Assembly: GCF_009749385.1 (NCBI RefSeq)
Contig: NZ_WBIN01000002.1
Coordinates: 1-64,000 of the forward strand
Length of the DNA: 64,000 nucleotides
Direction: 5' to 3'
DNA from: Agromyces allii
GTDB taxonomy: Bacteria > Actinomycetota > Actinomycetes > Actinomycetales > Microbacteriaceae
Positions 29,790 to 39,497 of the stretch are shown here, piece after piece. A program made the translations under genes and the position numbers. Positions within the stretch are counted from its first letter, which is position 1; the number at the start of each line of letters is the position of its first letter. The notes below the pieces were generated by a model that was given only the letters and a program-made list of their open reading frames with translations, ran no database searches and was not told where the DNA came from.

Positions 29790-30713
29790 ATGGCCGTCGT
29801 CACCATCCGCCAGCTGCTCGACAGCGGCGTGCACTTCGGGCACCAGACCCGCCGTTGGAACCCGAAGATGAAGCGGTTCATCTTCACCGAGCGTTCCGGC
29901 ATCTACATCATCGACCTGCAGCAGTCGCTCGCCTTCATCGACAAGGCGTACGACTTCGTCCGCGAGACGGTCGCCCACGGCGGCACCGTCCTCTTCGTCG
30001 GCACGAAGAAGCAGGCTCAGGAATCCATCGCCGAGCAGGCGACCCGCGTCGGCCAGCCCTACGTCAACCAGCGTTGGCTCGGTGGCCTCCTCACCAACTT
30101 CCAGACGGTCTCCAAGCGCCTCGCGCGCATGAAGGAGCTCGAGGAGCTCGACTTCGAGGGCACCACGAGCGGCTTCACCAAGAAGGAGCTCCTCATCAAG
30201 AAGCGGGAGCTCGACAAGCTGCACAAGTCGCTCGGCGGCATCCGCAACCTGACGAAGACCCCTTCGGCGCTCTGGGTGGTCGACACCAAGAAGGAGCACC
30301 TGGCGATCGACGAGGCCAAGAAGCTCGGCATCCCCGTCATCGGCATCCTCGACACCAACTGCGACCCCGACGAGGTCCAGTACCCGATCCCGGGCAACGA
30401 CGACGCGATCCGTTCCGTCGCGCTGCTGACCCGCATCATCGCGGACGCTGCTGCCGAGGGCCTCATCGAGCGCCACCAGAAGCCTGAAGAGGCCGGCAAC
30501 GTCTCGGCCGTCGAGCCGCTCGCCGAGTGGGAGCAGGAGCTCCTCCAGGCCGGTTCCGCCACCACGCCCGAGCAGGCTTCCGCTGAGACCGAGAAGGTCG
30601 CCGAGACCGAGGCCGAGGCCAAGGTCGAGGCTGCAGAGGTCGTCGAAGAGGCTGCCGCTCCCGAGGCCGTCGAGGTCGTCGAAGAGGCCGCCACCGAGGC
30701 TGCTGCCGAGTAA
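29790..30713 (+). CDS. rpsB: 30S ribosomal protein S2
   Basis: A 307-residue small-subunit protein. Family motifs include [42 protein letters not shown] and [15 protein letters not shown]. Beyond the conserved 240 residues there is an acidic Glu/Ala-rich tail of about 60 residues with a repeated EVVEEAA element, as in many actinobacterial S2 proteins. AAAGGAG lies 8 nt before the ATG. It is the first gene of rpsB-tsf, separated from pyrH by a terminator. Confidence 0.97.
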   Translation: MAVVTIRQLLDSGVHFGHQTRRWNPKMKRFIFTERSGIYIIDLQQSLAFIDKAYDFVRETVAHGGTVLFVGTKKQAQESIAEQATRVGQPYVNQRWLGGLLTNFQTVSKRLARMKELEELDFEGTTSGFTKKELLIKKRELDKLHKSLGGIRNLTKTPSALWVVDTKKEHLAIDEAKKLGIPVIGILDTNCDPDEVQYPIPGNDDAIRSVALLTRIIADAAAEGLIERHQKPEEAGNVSAVEPLAEWEQELLQAGSATTPEQASAETEKVAETEAEAKVEAAEVVEEAAAPEAVEVVEEAATEAAAE

Positions 30714-30752
30714 TTCAGCCGCTCCACTTCAACTCAAAGGAGAATGCCGGAA

Positions 30753-31577
30753 ATGGCAATCAGCATCGCCGACATCAAGGCCCTGCGCGAGCAGCTCGGC
30801 ACGGGCATGGTCGACACGAAGAAGGCGCTCGAGGAAGCCGACGGCGACCTCGAGAAGGCCACTGAGATCCTCCGCCTCAAGGGTGCGAAGGGCAACGCGA
30901 AGCGTGCCGACCGCTCCACCAGCGAGGGCCTCGTCGCCGCCAAGGAGTCGCCCGCGGGCTACACCCTGATCCAGCTCGCGTGCGAGACCGACTTCGTGGC
31001 GAAGAACGAGAAGTTCGTCGCCCTGTCGGAGCGCGTCCTCGACGCGGTCGCCGCCGCCGGTTCCGCCGATGTCGACGCCGCACTCGCGGCGCCGCTCGAC
31101 GGCAAGACCGTCGGCGAGGTCATCGACGAGTCGGCCGCCATCCTCGGCGAGAAGGTCGCGCTCACGCGCGCCGTCACGCTGCCGGGCGACCAGTTCGCGG
31201 TTTACCTGCACAAGACCTCGAAGGACCTCCCGCCGCAGATCGGCGTCGTCGTGTCCTACACGGGAGACGACGCGGAGACCGCCCGTGCGATCGCGCAGCA
31301 CATCGCGATGTTCGACCCCACGTACCTGACGCGCGACGAGGTTCCGGCCGACGTCGTCGACAAGGAGCGCGAGATCGTCACCGAGATCAGCCGCAACGAG
31401 GGCAAGCCCGAGGCGGCCCTGCCGAAGATCATCGACGGTCGACTGACCTCGTTCTTCAAGCAGGTCGCCCTGCTCGAGCAGGACTACGCTCGCGACAACA
31501 AGCAGCAGGTCCAGAAGGTTCTGGCAGACGCAGGCATCACGGTGTCGTCGTTCGCCCGCTTCAAGGCCACGGCGTAA
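30753..31577 (+). CDS. tsf: Elongation factor Ts
   Basis: Nucleotide exchange factor for EF-Tu. The 274-residue protein begins with the UBA-like motif IADIKALREQLGTGMVDTKKAL and contains the conserved CETDFVAKNEKF box and the KDLPPQIGVVVSY region. I prefer the ATG at 30753, since AAGGAG lies 11 nt upstream; an ATG at 30744 is only one base from that site. A strong terminator follows. Confidence 0.96.
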   Translation: MAISIADIKALREQLGTGMVDTKKALEEADGDLEKATEILRLKGAKGNAKRADRSTSEGLVAAKESPAGYTLIQLACETDFVAKNEKFVALSERVLDAVAAAGSADVDAALAAPLDGKTVGEVIDESAAILGEKVALTRAVTLPGDQFAVYLHKTSKDLPPQIGVVVSYTGDDAETARAIAQHIAMFDPTYLTRDEVPADVVDKEREIVTEISRNEGKPEAALPKIIDGRLTSFFKQVALLEQDYARDNKQQVQKVLADAGITVSSFARFKATA

Positions 31578-31586
31578 GTCGTTGTG

Positions 31587-31621
31587 AAGGAGTCCGGATC
31601 GCCTCGCGATCCGGACTCCTT
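31587..31621 (+). terminator. Intrinsic terminator of the rpsB-tsf operon
   Basis: Perfect 15-bp arms (31587-31601 and 31607-31621) with a 5-nt loop, followed by TTGCTGT, 10 bp after the tsf stop. Confidence 0.9.
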
Positions 31622-31747
31622 TGCTGTGTCCGGACTGCTCCGGACCTCCGCCGACGGATCCGTCGCGGAAAGACCCGTGTTGCGCCGCTGCGCCGAAGAC
31701 ACGGGAGGCACTAACTTTGACTCCCAAGGGGAAGGAACGGTTCGGGG

Positions 31748-32479
31748 ATGACGGAACGTAGACGCAGGGTCATGCTCAAGCTCTCGGGCGAGGCGTTCGG
31801 CGGAGGCGCGCTCGGCGTGAACCCCGACGTGGTGAGCGCACTCGCGCGCGAGATCGCCGATGCCGCCCGCACGGTCGAGATCGCGATCGTGGTCGGCGGC
31901 GGGAACTTCTTCCGCGGCGCGGAGCTCTCGCAGCGCGGCATGGACCGCGGGCGCGCCGACTACATGGGCATGCTCGGCACGGTCATGAACTCGCTCGCCC
32001 TGCAGGACTTCCTCGAGCAGGCCGGCGCCGAGACGCGCGTGCAGTCCGCGATCTCGATGACCCAGGTCGCCGAGCCGTACATCCCGCGCCGCGCCGAGCG
32101 CCACCTCGAGAAGGGCCGCGTCGTCATCTTCGGCGCCGGCGCCGGACTGCCGTACTTCTCGACCGACACCGTGGCCGCGCAGCGCGCACTCGAGATCGAT
32201 GCCGAGGTCGTGCTCGTCGCGAAGAACGGCGTCGACGGCGTCTACTCCGACGACCCCCGTACGAACCCCGATGCGCACAAGATCGATCGGATCACCTACC
32301 ATGAGGCGCTCCAGCGCGGCCTCAAGGTGGTCGACTCGACGGCGTTCAGCCTGTGCATGGACAACGGAATGCCGATGCAGGTGTTCGGCATGGAGCCGGG
32401 CGGCAACGTGACGGCGGCGATCCTCGGCGCCGACCTCGGCACGATCGTCAGCAACAGCGAGACCCCGACCACTCGATAG
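31748..32479 (+). CDS. pyrH: UMP kinase
   Basis: Phosphorylates UMP to UDP in pyrimidine nucleotide synthesis; a hexameric amino-acid-kinase-fold enzyme. The 243-residue protein has [31 protein letters not shown], the nucleotide site [13 protein letters not shown] and [18 protein letters not shown] and GGAAGGAA lie before the ATG. The 170 bp since tsf include the tsf terminator and probably its own promoter (TAACTT near 31712). Co-oriented with frr and cdsA. Confidence 0.96.
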   Translation: MTERRRRVMLKLSGEAFGGGALGVNPDVVSALAREIADAARTVEIAIVVGGGNFFRGAELSQRGMDRGRADYMGMLGTVMNSLALQDFLEQAGAETRVQSAISMTQVAEPYIPRRAERHLEKGRVVIFGAGAGLPYFSTDTVAAQRALEIDAEVVLVAKNGVDGVYSDDPRTNPDAHKIDRITYHEALQRGLKVVDSTAFSLCMDNGMPMQVFGMEPGGNVTAAILGADLGTIVSNSETPTTR

Positions 32480-32510
32480 ACTGTTCCGAGCAGCGAACGA
32501 AGGAGCCCCC

Positions 32511-33065
32511 GTGATCGCGGATGTACTGTCCGATGCCAATGCACGCATGCAGAAGGCGGTCGAGGTCGCCAAGGACGACTTCGCGTCCGTCCGCACCGGC
32601 CGTGCCAACCCCCAGCTCTTCCAGAAGATCCTGGTGAGCTACTACGGCACCCCCACCCCGCTCGCGCAGCTCGCGTCGCTGGCGAACCCCGAGGCCCGCA
32701 CGCTCGTCGTGACGCCCTACGACAAGAGCGCCATCCGCGACATCGAGCAGGCGATCCGCGACACCCCGAACCTCGGCGCGAACCCGACGAACGACGGCAA
32801 CATCGTTCGCGTGACCCTGCCCGAACTCACCGAGGAACGTCGGCGCGAGTTCGTCAAGATCGTGAAGTCCAAGGCCGAAGACGCCAAGGTCTCCGTCCGC
32901 AACATCCGCCGCAAGGCGAAGGACGACCTCGACGCGCTGAAGGGCGAGGTCGGAGACGACGAGGTCGGCCGCGGCGAGAAGGAGCTCGAGCAGGTCACGA
33001 AGTCGAACATCGACGCGATCGACGACGCGCTCAAGCGCAAGGAAGCCGAACTCCTCGAGGTCTGA
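32511..33065 (+). CDS. frr: Ribosome recycling factor
   Basis: Releases ribosomes from mRNA after termination with EF-G. The 184-residue protein has [24 protein letters not shown] and [13 protein letters not shown] in the hinge-proximal part. [15 protein letters not shown] and the final long helix complete the three-helix bundle. GTG start with AAGGAG 5-6 nt upstream. Standard length. Confidence 0.96.
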   Translation: MIADVLSDANARMQKAVEVAKDDFASVRTGRANPQLFQKILVSYYGTPTPLAQLASLANPEARTLVVTPYDKSAIRDIEQAIRDTPNLGANPTNDGNIVRVTLPELTEERRREFVKIVKSKAEDAKVSVRNIRRKAKDDLDALKGEVGDDEVGRGEKELEQVTKSNIDAIDDALKRKEAELLEV

Positions 33066-33074
33066 GGGAAGACG

Positions 33075-34058
33075 ATGTCGGGCGTCCCTGAACATGACGA
33101 TGCGGACGCCGGTGGGCGGGACCGCAACGCTCGTGATGAGTTCCGGTCGCAGGTGCATGCCAAGCGCGTCGATATCGAGCGCCAGCTCGAGGCTTCGAAG
33201 GCGCAGTTCGATCAGGCGCAGGAGAAGATCAACGCCCGCACGGGCCGCAACCTGATCCTCGCGATCCTCATCGGACTCGGGTTCGGCGCAGCCCTGCTGC
33301 TGAGCCTGCTGGTGATCAAGGAACTCTTCCTGGTCTTCGCCGTCGCCCTCGTCGGGTTCGCGAGCTACGAGCTCGCACAGGCGCTTCGCAAGGGACGATT
33401 CGACGTTCCCCGCATCCCGACGGTCGTCGCAGCGGTGGCCGTCGTGCCGTTCGCCTACTTCGGCGGCGCCGGCGGGCAGGTCATCGCCGTGCTCGTCGGC
33501 GTCGCCTTCGTCTCGGCGTGGCGGCTCTTCGAGCAGCTGTCGGCGGGCCGGCGCACCTCCGGGCGCATGCTGCTGCGCGACCTGGGTGCCGGCGCCTTCG
33601 TGCAGGGGTACGTCACCTTCCTCGCGACCTTCGCCGTGGTGCTCACCGCGGCCGACGGCGGTGAGTGGTGGACCCTCGCGTTCGTGATCGTCGCGATCTC
33701 GGCCGACACCGGCGCGTACGCGTCGGGACTCATGTTCGGCAAGCATCCGATGGCGCCGATCATCAGCCCGAAGAAGACGTGGGAGGGCTTCGCGGGAGGC
33801 GCTCTCGCCAGCGTGCTCGCCGGCGTGCTGCTCTCGCTCTTCATGCTCGAGAACACGTGGTGGTTCGGACTCATCTTCGGTGTCGCGATCTTCCTGACGG
33901 CGACGCTCGGCGACCTCGCCGAATCGCTCGTCAAGCGCGATCTCGGCATCAAGGACATGAGCTCGTGGCTGCCGGGTCACGGCGGATTCCTCGACCGGCT
34001 CGATTCGATCCTGCCGTCCGCGGCAGTCGCGTTCGTGGCGTTCCGCATCTTCGGGTGA
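33075..34058 (+). CDS. cdsA: Phosphatidate cytidylyltransferase
   Basis: Makes CDP-diacylglycerol from phosphatidic acid and CTP at the membrane. The 327-residue protein has a hydrophilic N-terminal extension of about 60 residues predicted to be coiled coil, then about eight membrane segments. The C-terminal signature is SPKKTWEG...GDLAESLVKRDLGIKD and LPGHGGFLDRLDS. It begins 9 bp after the frr stop with AGGGAAG upstream. The long charged N-terminal extension is typical of actinobacteria. Confidence 0.93.
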   Translation: MSGVPEHDDADAGGRDRNARDEFRSQVHAKRVDIERQLEASKAQFDQAQEKINARTGRNLILAILIGLGFGAALLLSLLVIKELFLVFAVALVGFASYELAQALRKGRFDVPRIPTVVAAVAVVPFAYFGGAGGQVIAVLVGVAFVSAWRLFEQLSAGRRTSGRMLLRDLGAGAFVQGYVTFLATFAVVLTAADGGEWWTLAFVIVAISADTGAYASGLMFGKHPMAPIISPKKTWEGFAGGALASVLAGVLLSLFMLENTWWFGLIFGVAIFLTATLGDLAESLVKRDLGIKDMSSWLPGHGGFLDRLDSILPSAAVAFVAFRIFG

Positions 34059-34078
34059 AGCTCGGAGATAATGGGTCG

Positions 34079-34633
34079 GTGGATTCCACCTTCCCCCGCA
34101 CCCGCAAGCCTCAGCGCGGCTACAACGCCGATCAGGTCGACGAGTTCCTCCAGATCGCTCGCCGCGCGTACGACGGCTCCGCCCTCCCGTCCGATCCGCC
34201 GCTGAACTCCGAGCGCATCCGACTCACGGCGTTCGCGCTGCAGAAGGGCGGGTACGCGACGGCCGACGTCGATGCCGCCATGGAGCGACTCGAAGACGCG
34301 TTCGCCATCGAGGAGCGCCAGGTCGCCGCGCGTCTGCACGGCGACGAGGTCTGGCTGGCCGAGGCCCGAACGACGGCCCAGGTGATCTCCAACCGACTCG
34401 CCAGGCCCGAGGGCCACCGGTTCGACCGCATGAGTCCGCTCGCACTGGGGTATCGCGTGCGCGACGTCGACAAGTTCGCCGAGAAGCTCACGCGCTACTT
34501 CCGCGACGGCTGGCCGATCTCGATCGACGACGTCCGGAGTGTCGTCTTCTCGACGCAACGCGGCGGATACCGCGAGTCGCAGGTCGATCTCGTGCTCGAC
34601 GCGGTCGTCGACGTCATGCAGGCCGTCCGCTGA
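34079..34633 (+). CDS. DivIVA-domain protein
   Basis: A 184-residue soluble protein with repeated DivIVA-like units. FPRTRKPQRGYNADQVDEFLQIARRAYDG is the first, RIRLTAFALQKGGYATADVDAAMERL the second, and two further copies appear as SPLALGYRVRDVDKF and VVFSTQRGGYRESQVD. These units usually mark proteins recruited to curved membrane or to polar growth complexes. The GTG at 34079 is preferred because GATAAT sits 6 nt upstream, giving a leaderless message. It overlaps no other gene and follows cdsA by 20 bp. Exact role unknown. Confidence 0.8.
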   Translation: MDSTFPRTRKPQRGYNADQVDEFLQIARRAYDGSALPSDPPLNSERIRLTAFALQKGGYATADVDAAMERLEDAFAIEERQVAARLHGDEVWLAEARTTAQVISNRLARPEGHRFDRMSPLALGYRVRDVDKFAEKLTRYFRDGWPISIDDVRSVVFSTQRGGYRESQVDLVLDAVVDVMQAVR

Positions 34634-34695
34634 GCGGGCAGCCGCGAGGACGCCGTTCGCTCGAGCGTGCGGACCTCGGATACACTCGACGAATC

Positions 34696-35352
34696 GTGGG
34701 CAGGCATACAGGCATCGAGCAGGGCGCAGCGCCCGCGAACACCGCTCGTACGGCGACGGGCACGCGCAGCGCCGTCAAGCAGGGCGTCACGGTCGTCTTC
34801 GCGTTCTGCGCAGCCCTGAGCTTCGTCGCGATCAACCTGGTCGACCCGAATGCGGGCGCCACCGCCACACCCGACAGGGTGACCGTCGACCGGTTCGGCG
34901 GCGCCGCGATCCAGGCCCTCGAGGTCGACGGCGACTACACGATCGACGCCTCGAAGGAGAGCTACGCCGTCGAGGCGAAGCCCGCGTACGTCGAGCCGGC
35001 ATCCACGAGCGCCTCCAGCGGCTGGGCACCGCCCGCGGTGACGCCCGATCCCGGTTCGGCGCAGGCCTATGCCGCGACGGCCGTCGCCGCTCGCGGATGG
35101 GCCACCACCGAGTTCGACTGCCTCGTGGCGCTCTGGAACAAGGAGTCCGGCTGGCGGGTCAACGCCTACAACGCCGGCAGCGGCGCGTACGGCATCCCGC
35201 AGGCGCTCCCGGGCTCGAAGATGGCCTCCGCCGGCGCCGACTGGGAGACGAACGCGGCCACGCAGGTCGAATGGGGTCTCGGATACGTGCAGGGGCGCTA
35301 CGGCACGCCGTGCGGGGCGTGGGCGCATTCCGAGTCCATCGGGTGGTACTGA
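34696..35352 (+). CDS. Exported lytic-transglycosylase-like protein
   Basis: A 218-residue protein with a basic N terminus and one hydrophobic segment (residues about 28-48) that acts as signal or anchor. A linker follows, and then a C-terminal SLT-like domain of about 90 residues: CLVALWNKESGWRVNAYNAGSGAYGIPQALPG, where the Glu in NKESGW is the likely catalytic acid, and WGLGYVQGRYGTPCGAWAHSE. Small actinobacterial proteins of this type trim peptidoglycan. GTG start, with TACACT 9 nt upstream. Substrate not provable from sequence. Confidence 0.82.
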   Translation: MGRHTGIEQGAAPANTARTATGTRSAVKQGVTVVFAFCAALSFVAINLVDPNAGATATPDRVTVDRFGGAAIQALEVDGDYTIDASKESYAVEAKPAYVEPASTSASSGWAPPAVTPDPGSAQAYAATAVAARGWATTEFDCLVALWNKESGWRVNAYNAGSGAYGIPQALPGSKMASAGADWETNAATQVEWGLGYVQGRYGTPCGAWAHSESIGWY

Positions 35353-35454
35353 GAGCCCGGTCCTGGCGATCGGCGCCGACGCGCCCGGCCGCTCGGCCCG
35401 GCGATGGCTCCGAGCTGACCCGCGGATGCGGCATCCGACCCTAGACTTGTGGTC

Positions 35455-35763
35455 ATGCCGCGCTCGAACCGTTCCCATGGTCGCGCCGCGAAGGCTCGCG
35501 AACCGCACCCCGAACTCGACGTCGATCGGCTGAGCGCTGGCTGGCGCCGCACCGAGTCGCGCGATGGTCGGGAGTGGAACGTGCAGCCCGTCTCGGAGGC
35601 GCAGGCCGTCAAGCGCTACGTGTGTCCCGCGTGCGGGCTCGACGTCGCTCCGGGTGTCGCGCATCTCGTCGTCTGGCGCGCCGACGGCGTGCTGGGCGAT
35701 GCGGCCGACCTCTCGGCCCGGCGTCACTGGCATCAGCACTGTTGGAGGATCGGAACCCGATGA
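35455..35763 (+). CDS. Small zinc-knuckle protein, unknown function
   Basis: A 102-residue basic protein with a C-terminal metal-binding pattern: YVCPACGLDVAPG, then HWHQHCW. Homologs in related genera are usually hypothetical. TAGACT lies 7 nt before the ATG at 35455, which suggests a leaderless mRNA; a GTG at 35449 is less likely. Its TGA overlaps the ATG of the next gene by 4 nt, so it is co-expressed with the hydrolase. Confidence 0.75.
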   Translation: MPRSNRSHGRAAKAREPHPELDVDRLSAGWRRTESRDGREWNVQPVSEAQAVKRYVCPACGLDVAPGVAHLVVWRADGVLGDAADLSARRHWHQHCWRIGTR

Positions 35764-36506
35764 GCAGTCCTGAATCCGCGCCGGTCGAGATCCGCGCCGC
35801 AGTCGAACTCCCGGCCGTCCGCGAGGAGGTTCGGCTGCACACGGCCGACGGCCTCACGCTGGTCGGCGAGCTCGCGACCCCGGTCGGGGGCGAGCCGGTC
35901 GCGACGCTCGTCACGCTGCATCCGCTGCCCACCGCCGGCGGCTTCATGGACTCCCACATCATCCGCAAGGCCGCGGCACGACTTCCGGCGCTGGCGAACC
36001 TCGCCGTGCTCCGCTTCAACACGCGCGGAACCACCTCTCCGCGCGGAACGAGCGACGGCTCGTTCGGCGAGGGCATCTCGGAGCGAGAGGATGTCGCGGC
36101 GGCGATGGCGTTCGTCGCCCAGCGCGGCCTGCCGAACCCGTGGCTGGTCGGCTGGTCGTTCGGAACCGAGCTCGCGCTCAAGTACGGTCTCGAGCACGAC
36201 ATCGCCGGCGCGATCCTGCTCTCGCCGCCCCTCCACCGCACGTCGGCCGAAGAACTGCGTCGCTGGAACGACGTCACGGTGCCGGTCGTCGCGCTGATTC
36301 CCGAGTTCGACGACTTCCTTCGTCCGGATGCCGCGGCCGAGCGGTTCGCGGTCGCGCCGAAGATCGCCCGCATCGACGTCGAGGGCGGGCGGCACCTGTG
36401 GGTGGGGGAGAGCCAGACCCGTCGCGTGCTCGACGAGATCGTCGCCGCGGTCAACCCGTCGGCGCTGCCCCTGCCGACGACCTGGCCGCCTGCCGACGCC
36501 GTGTGA
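35760..36506 (+). CDS. Alpha/beta hydrolase
   Basis: A 248-residue alpha/beta-hydrolase-fold protein of the CocE/NonD or KANL3-like type. It has an oxyanion region HPLPTAGG, a fold-typical LRFNTRGTTSPRG and the nucleophile elbow VGWSFGTELAL (Ser in G-W-S-F-G). A late Asp (PEFDDFLRP) and the final His in GGRHLWVGE complete the triad. Translationally coupled to the small zinc-knuckle protein upstream. Substrate unknown. Confidence 0.85.
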   Translation: MSSPESAPVEIRAAVELPAVREEVRLHTADGLTLVGELATPVGGEPVATLVTLHPLPTAGGFMDSHIIRKAAARLPALANLAVLRFNTRGTTSPRGTSDGSFGEGISEREDVAAAMAFVAQRGLPNPWLVGWSFGTELALKYGLEHDIAGAILLSPPLHRTSAEELRRWNDVTVPVVALIPEFDDFLRPDAAAERFAVAPKIARIDVEGGRHLWVGESQTRRVLDEIVAAVNPSALPLPTTWPPADAV

Positions 36507-36531
36507 CCCGCCGCTGACGCAATCGCGCCAC

Positions 36532-36559
36532 CACGTGACATCCGGCCGGATGCCACGTG
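36532..36559. terminator. Bidirectional terminator between hydrolase and AI-2E-type gene
   Basis: Two adjoining 14-bp arms with a single mismatch, centred on CCGGCCGG, between two convergent genes. Confidence 0.65.
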
Positions 36560-36568
36560 CGCGTGCGC

Positions 36569-37633
36569 TCAGAGCTCGTTCTGCCGAGGGATGACGACCT
36601 GCTTGATGATGAGCAGGAACGATGCGGCGACCGGGATCGCGACGAGTGCGCCGAGCAGACCGAGCAGGGTGCCGCCGGCCAGCGCGGCGATCACGACGAG
36701 GGCTCCGGGAACCCGCACGGCGCGGTTCATGATGCGCGGGCTCAGCACGTATGCCTCGACCTGCATGTAGACGAGGTAGTAGATCGCCGCGACCAGTGCC
36801 GTCAACGGCGACCCGAGTCCGGGGATCAGGCAGACGAGCACGATGATGACCGACGCCGAGAGCGTGCCGACGAGAGGCACGAGCGAGAACACGAAGGCGA
36901 GGAACGCGAGCACCGCCGGGAACGGCGCCTGGATGATCGACAGGAAGATGAAGCTCGCGACGCCGTTGCAGGCGGCGAGGCTCGCCTGCCCGAGCACGTA
37001 GCGGCCGACGGACTGCGTGATCTGCTCGGTGAGATCGGCGAATCGGGCCCGACGTGACGCGGGCACGAGCTGGTACGCGGTGTGCTTCATCGCGCTCAGC
37101 GAGGCCGAGAAGTACAGCGTGAGGATGAACACGATCACGATCGCGAAGATGCCGGCTCCGAGGGCGAACGCCACCTGGAGCACGCCGCCCGCGAGCTCGC
37201 TGAGCTGCTGGGGGTTGGTGAAGAAATCGGTGATCGACGCGGTGACCTGACGGGTGATGTCGCCGATCGGGACCTGCGGGAACTGCTGGGAGAGCTCCTC
37301 GACCCAGTCGGTGGACTGCACGCGCAGTGCGATCGCCGGGATCTCCTCGACGAGCTGGCCGACCTGGTCGACGACGATCGGCACCACCGCGAGCACGAGC
37401 GCCGCGATGAGCAGCCCGACCCCGGTCATGACGATGAGGATGGACGCCCAACGGGGAAGCCCCCGGCGCTCGAGCCAGCCGATGGCCGGCTCGAGGCCGA
37501 GGGCCAGGAAGAGTGCGGCGCCGACGTAGGTCAGCACCGTCGACAGGCTCGCGATCGACGAGAGGATCACGATGCCCACACCGACGCCGAGCGTGCCGGC
37601 GAGGCCGATGCGGAACGCGTTCTGGATCTTCAT
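36569..37633 (-). CDS. AI-2E family transporter (PF01594-type permease)
   Basis: A 354-residue integral membrane protein with about eight hydrophobic segments. Typical family stretches include GLEPAIGWLERRGLPRWASI, a long amphipathic region (residues about 80-140), GQASLAACNGVASFIFLSIIQAPF, LVPLVGTLSASVIIVLVCLIPG and the late VIAALAGGTLLGLLGALVAIPVAAS. Family members export varied small molecules or ions; autoinducer-2 export is known only for some, so the name does not fix the substrate. It lies 32 bp downstream of the coiled-coil gene on the same strand. Confidence 0.88.
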   Translation of the reverse strand: MKIQNAFRIGLAGTLGVGVGIVILSSIASLSTVLTYVGAALFLALGLEPAIGWLERRGLPRWASILIVMTGVGLLIAALVLAVVPIVVDQVGQLVEEIPAIALRVQSTDWVEELSQQFPQVPIGDITRQVTASITDFFTNPQQLSELAGGVLQVAFALGAGIFAIVIVFILTLYFSASLSAMKHTAYQLVPASRRARFADLTEQITQSVGRYVLGQASLAACNGVASFIFLSIIQAPFPAVLAFLAFVFSLVPLVGTLSASVIIVLVCLIPGLGSPLTALVAAIYYLVYMQVEAYVLSPRIMNRAVRVPGALVVIAALAGGTLLGLLGALVAIPVAASFLLIIKQVVIPRQNEL

Positions 37634-37665
37634 CGAACCTCGCCGACTGCGCGACTGGCGGTGGG

Positions 37666-39282
37666 TCAGCCGCGGCTGGCCGCAGCGACCTGCTCGGCCT
37701 GCGTGAGCACTCCGCGCAGGCTCTCGAAGTAGCCGGCCACCGCATCGCGCTCGATCTTGATCTGCGAGAGCCGGTCCTCTGCGTCGGCGACGAGGGCGCG
37801 TGTGCGCTCCTCGCCGTCGGCGATGAGCTTGCGGGCCTGCGTGTGGGCGGCGGCGATGCGCTCGCGCGCCTCTTCGTCGGCCTTGTCGCGGAGCTTCGCG
37901 ATCTCGCCGCGGACCTCGGTCTCGAGTCGGTCGGCCTCGGCGCGGCTCTCGGCCGTGCGTGCGGTCGCCTCGGCGAGCTCGGTGTTGGCGTCCTCGAGGA
38001 ACTTCTGCGTCTGCGAGGTCGCCTCCTGGTGGCTGGCGAGCAGCTCCTGCTCGGCCTCGTCGCGCTTGGCGGCGAGCTCGGCCTCGAGGTCGAGGTGCGC
38101 CTTCTCGATCTCACGACGCATGCGGTTGACCTCGTGCGTGGTCTTCTTGCGCATCGACGTGAGCTGGTTGTCGAGGTCGATGCGGGACTGCTCGGACTCG
38201 GCGTCGAAGTCGGCACGCGCCTGCTCCTGCTCGAGCAGGAGGTCGGCGCGCATCTGCTCGAGGTCGGCCGCGTGCTTGGCGCGAAGGCGGTCGAGCTCGC
38301 TCTGCAGCTTCACCCGGGCCAGCTCGGCCTCGCGGGTGAGGTCGACGGTCGTCTGCTCGCGCTGCTGCTCGAGCTCGGCACGGCTCGTCGCGAGCTCGCG
38401 GTCGAGGTCGGTGCGCGCCTGCTCGAGTTCGTGCACGAGGGCTGCGCGACGCTCGGTGATCTCAGCCTCGAGGGCGGCGCGCGCCTCGGCGGTCTCCCGC
38501 TCGAGGTCGATGCGGGCCTGGTCGGTCTCGGAGGCGAGGTCGATGCGGGCCTGCTCGGTCTCCTTGGCGAGCTCGGCGCGGGCGCGGTCGAGCTCGATCG
38601 CGACCTCGGCACGGGTCTGCTCGGTCTCTTGGGTGAGGCCGGCGGCGGTGGCACGGGCCTCTGAGGCCTCGTTGTTCGCCGAGACGAGGATCTCGGATGC
38701 CTTGCGCTCGGCGCCGGCGACGGCTGCGGATGCATCGCGCTTGCCGCTCGAGCGGAGGTCGGCGGCCTCGGTGGCTGCCGCACCGCGGATGGCCGCGGCA
38801 TCCCGAGCAGCGTCGTTGCGCAGCTGCTCGCTGGACTCGTGGGCGCGCGAGACCATGTCGTCGGCCTCGGAGCGCGCGTTCTCGAGCAGGCGTGCGGCCT
38901 GCGAGCGGGCTTCGGTGAGCGTGCGCTCGGCCAGCTCGTTCGCGTCGGAACGGAGCAGGTGCACCTCGTCGTCGGCCGCGCGACGCAGCTTCTCGGCGTC
39001 GATGTCGGCCTGGGCGATCAGGCGGGTGGACTGCTCTTCTGCGACGCGCAGCGTGTTCTCGAGCTTGGTGCCGAGGCCCGAGAAGGTCGGGCTGCCGACC
39101 TCTTCGAGCTCTGCGCTCAGCTCTTCGATGCGCGCGAGCAGTCGCTTGTTCTCTTTCGACTGCTCGGTCAGCTGGTTGTTCGCGGTGATGACGTCACGAC
39201 GAAGTCCGTTGATGGACTTGTCGACTTCTTCTTTGTCGTATCCACGGAAAACCTGCGTGAACTCGGTCTCTTCGACGGCCAA
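37666..39282 (-). CDS. Long coiled-coil protein with DivIVA-like N terminus (FilP/Scy-like)
   Basis: A 538-residue protein. Residues 1-35 (EETEFTQVFRGYDKEEVDKSINGLRRDV) resemble a DivIVA N-terminal motif. Nearly all of the rest is predicted coiled coil with Glu, Ala and Arg in heptads. Around residues 215-260 short near-copies such as TEQARIDLASETDQARIDLERE repeat. Proteins of this build scaffold polar growth and cytoskeleton in actinobacteria. I chose the TTG at 39280-39282 because AGGAGGA lies 4 nt upstream; a TTG at 39333 would add 17 residues without a good ribosome site. Specific role unknown. Confidence 0.8.
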   Translation of the reverse strand: MAVEETEFTQVFRGYDKEEVDKSINGLRRDVITANNQLTEQSKENKRLLARIEELSAELEEVGSPTFSGLGTKLENTLRVAEEQSTRLIAQADIDAEKLRRAADDEVHLLRSDANELAERTLTEARSQAARLLENARSEADDMVSRAHESSEQLRNDAARDAAAIRGAAATEAADLRSSGKRDASAAVAGAERKASEILVSANNEASEARATAAGLTQETEQTRAEVAIELDRARAELAKETEQARIDLASETDQARIDLERETAEARAALEAEITERRAALVHELEQARTDLDRELATSRAELEQQREQTTVDLTREAELARVKLQSELDRLRAKHAADLEQMRADLLLEQEQARADFDAESEQSRIDLDNQLTSMRKKTTHEVNRMRREIEKAHLDLEAELAAKRDEAEQELLASHQEATSQTQKFLEDANTELAEATARTAESRAEADRLETEVRGEIAKLRDKADEEARERIAAAHTQARKLIADGEERTRALVADAEDRLSQIKIERDAVAGYFESLRGVLTQAEQVAAASRG

Positions 39283-39497
39283 TTCTTCCTCCGGGCTCTG
39301 TCCCGCGTTCGTGGGGGCTCGTGCGGGATTCAACGATTCTACGGGTGCGTGCGGGGCACTCGGGTACAGGTTCGGCGACGGTGACGCGGTGAGACGCGTC
39401 GATCGGGGATGCGTCGCGGCGGAGGCGACTCACAGGCTGATGTCGGTAGGCTTGGATGTCTTTGTTCAATGCCGCCCGGAGCGGTACCGGAGGTAAC

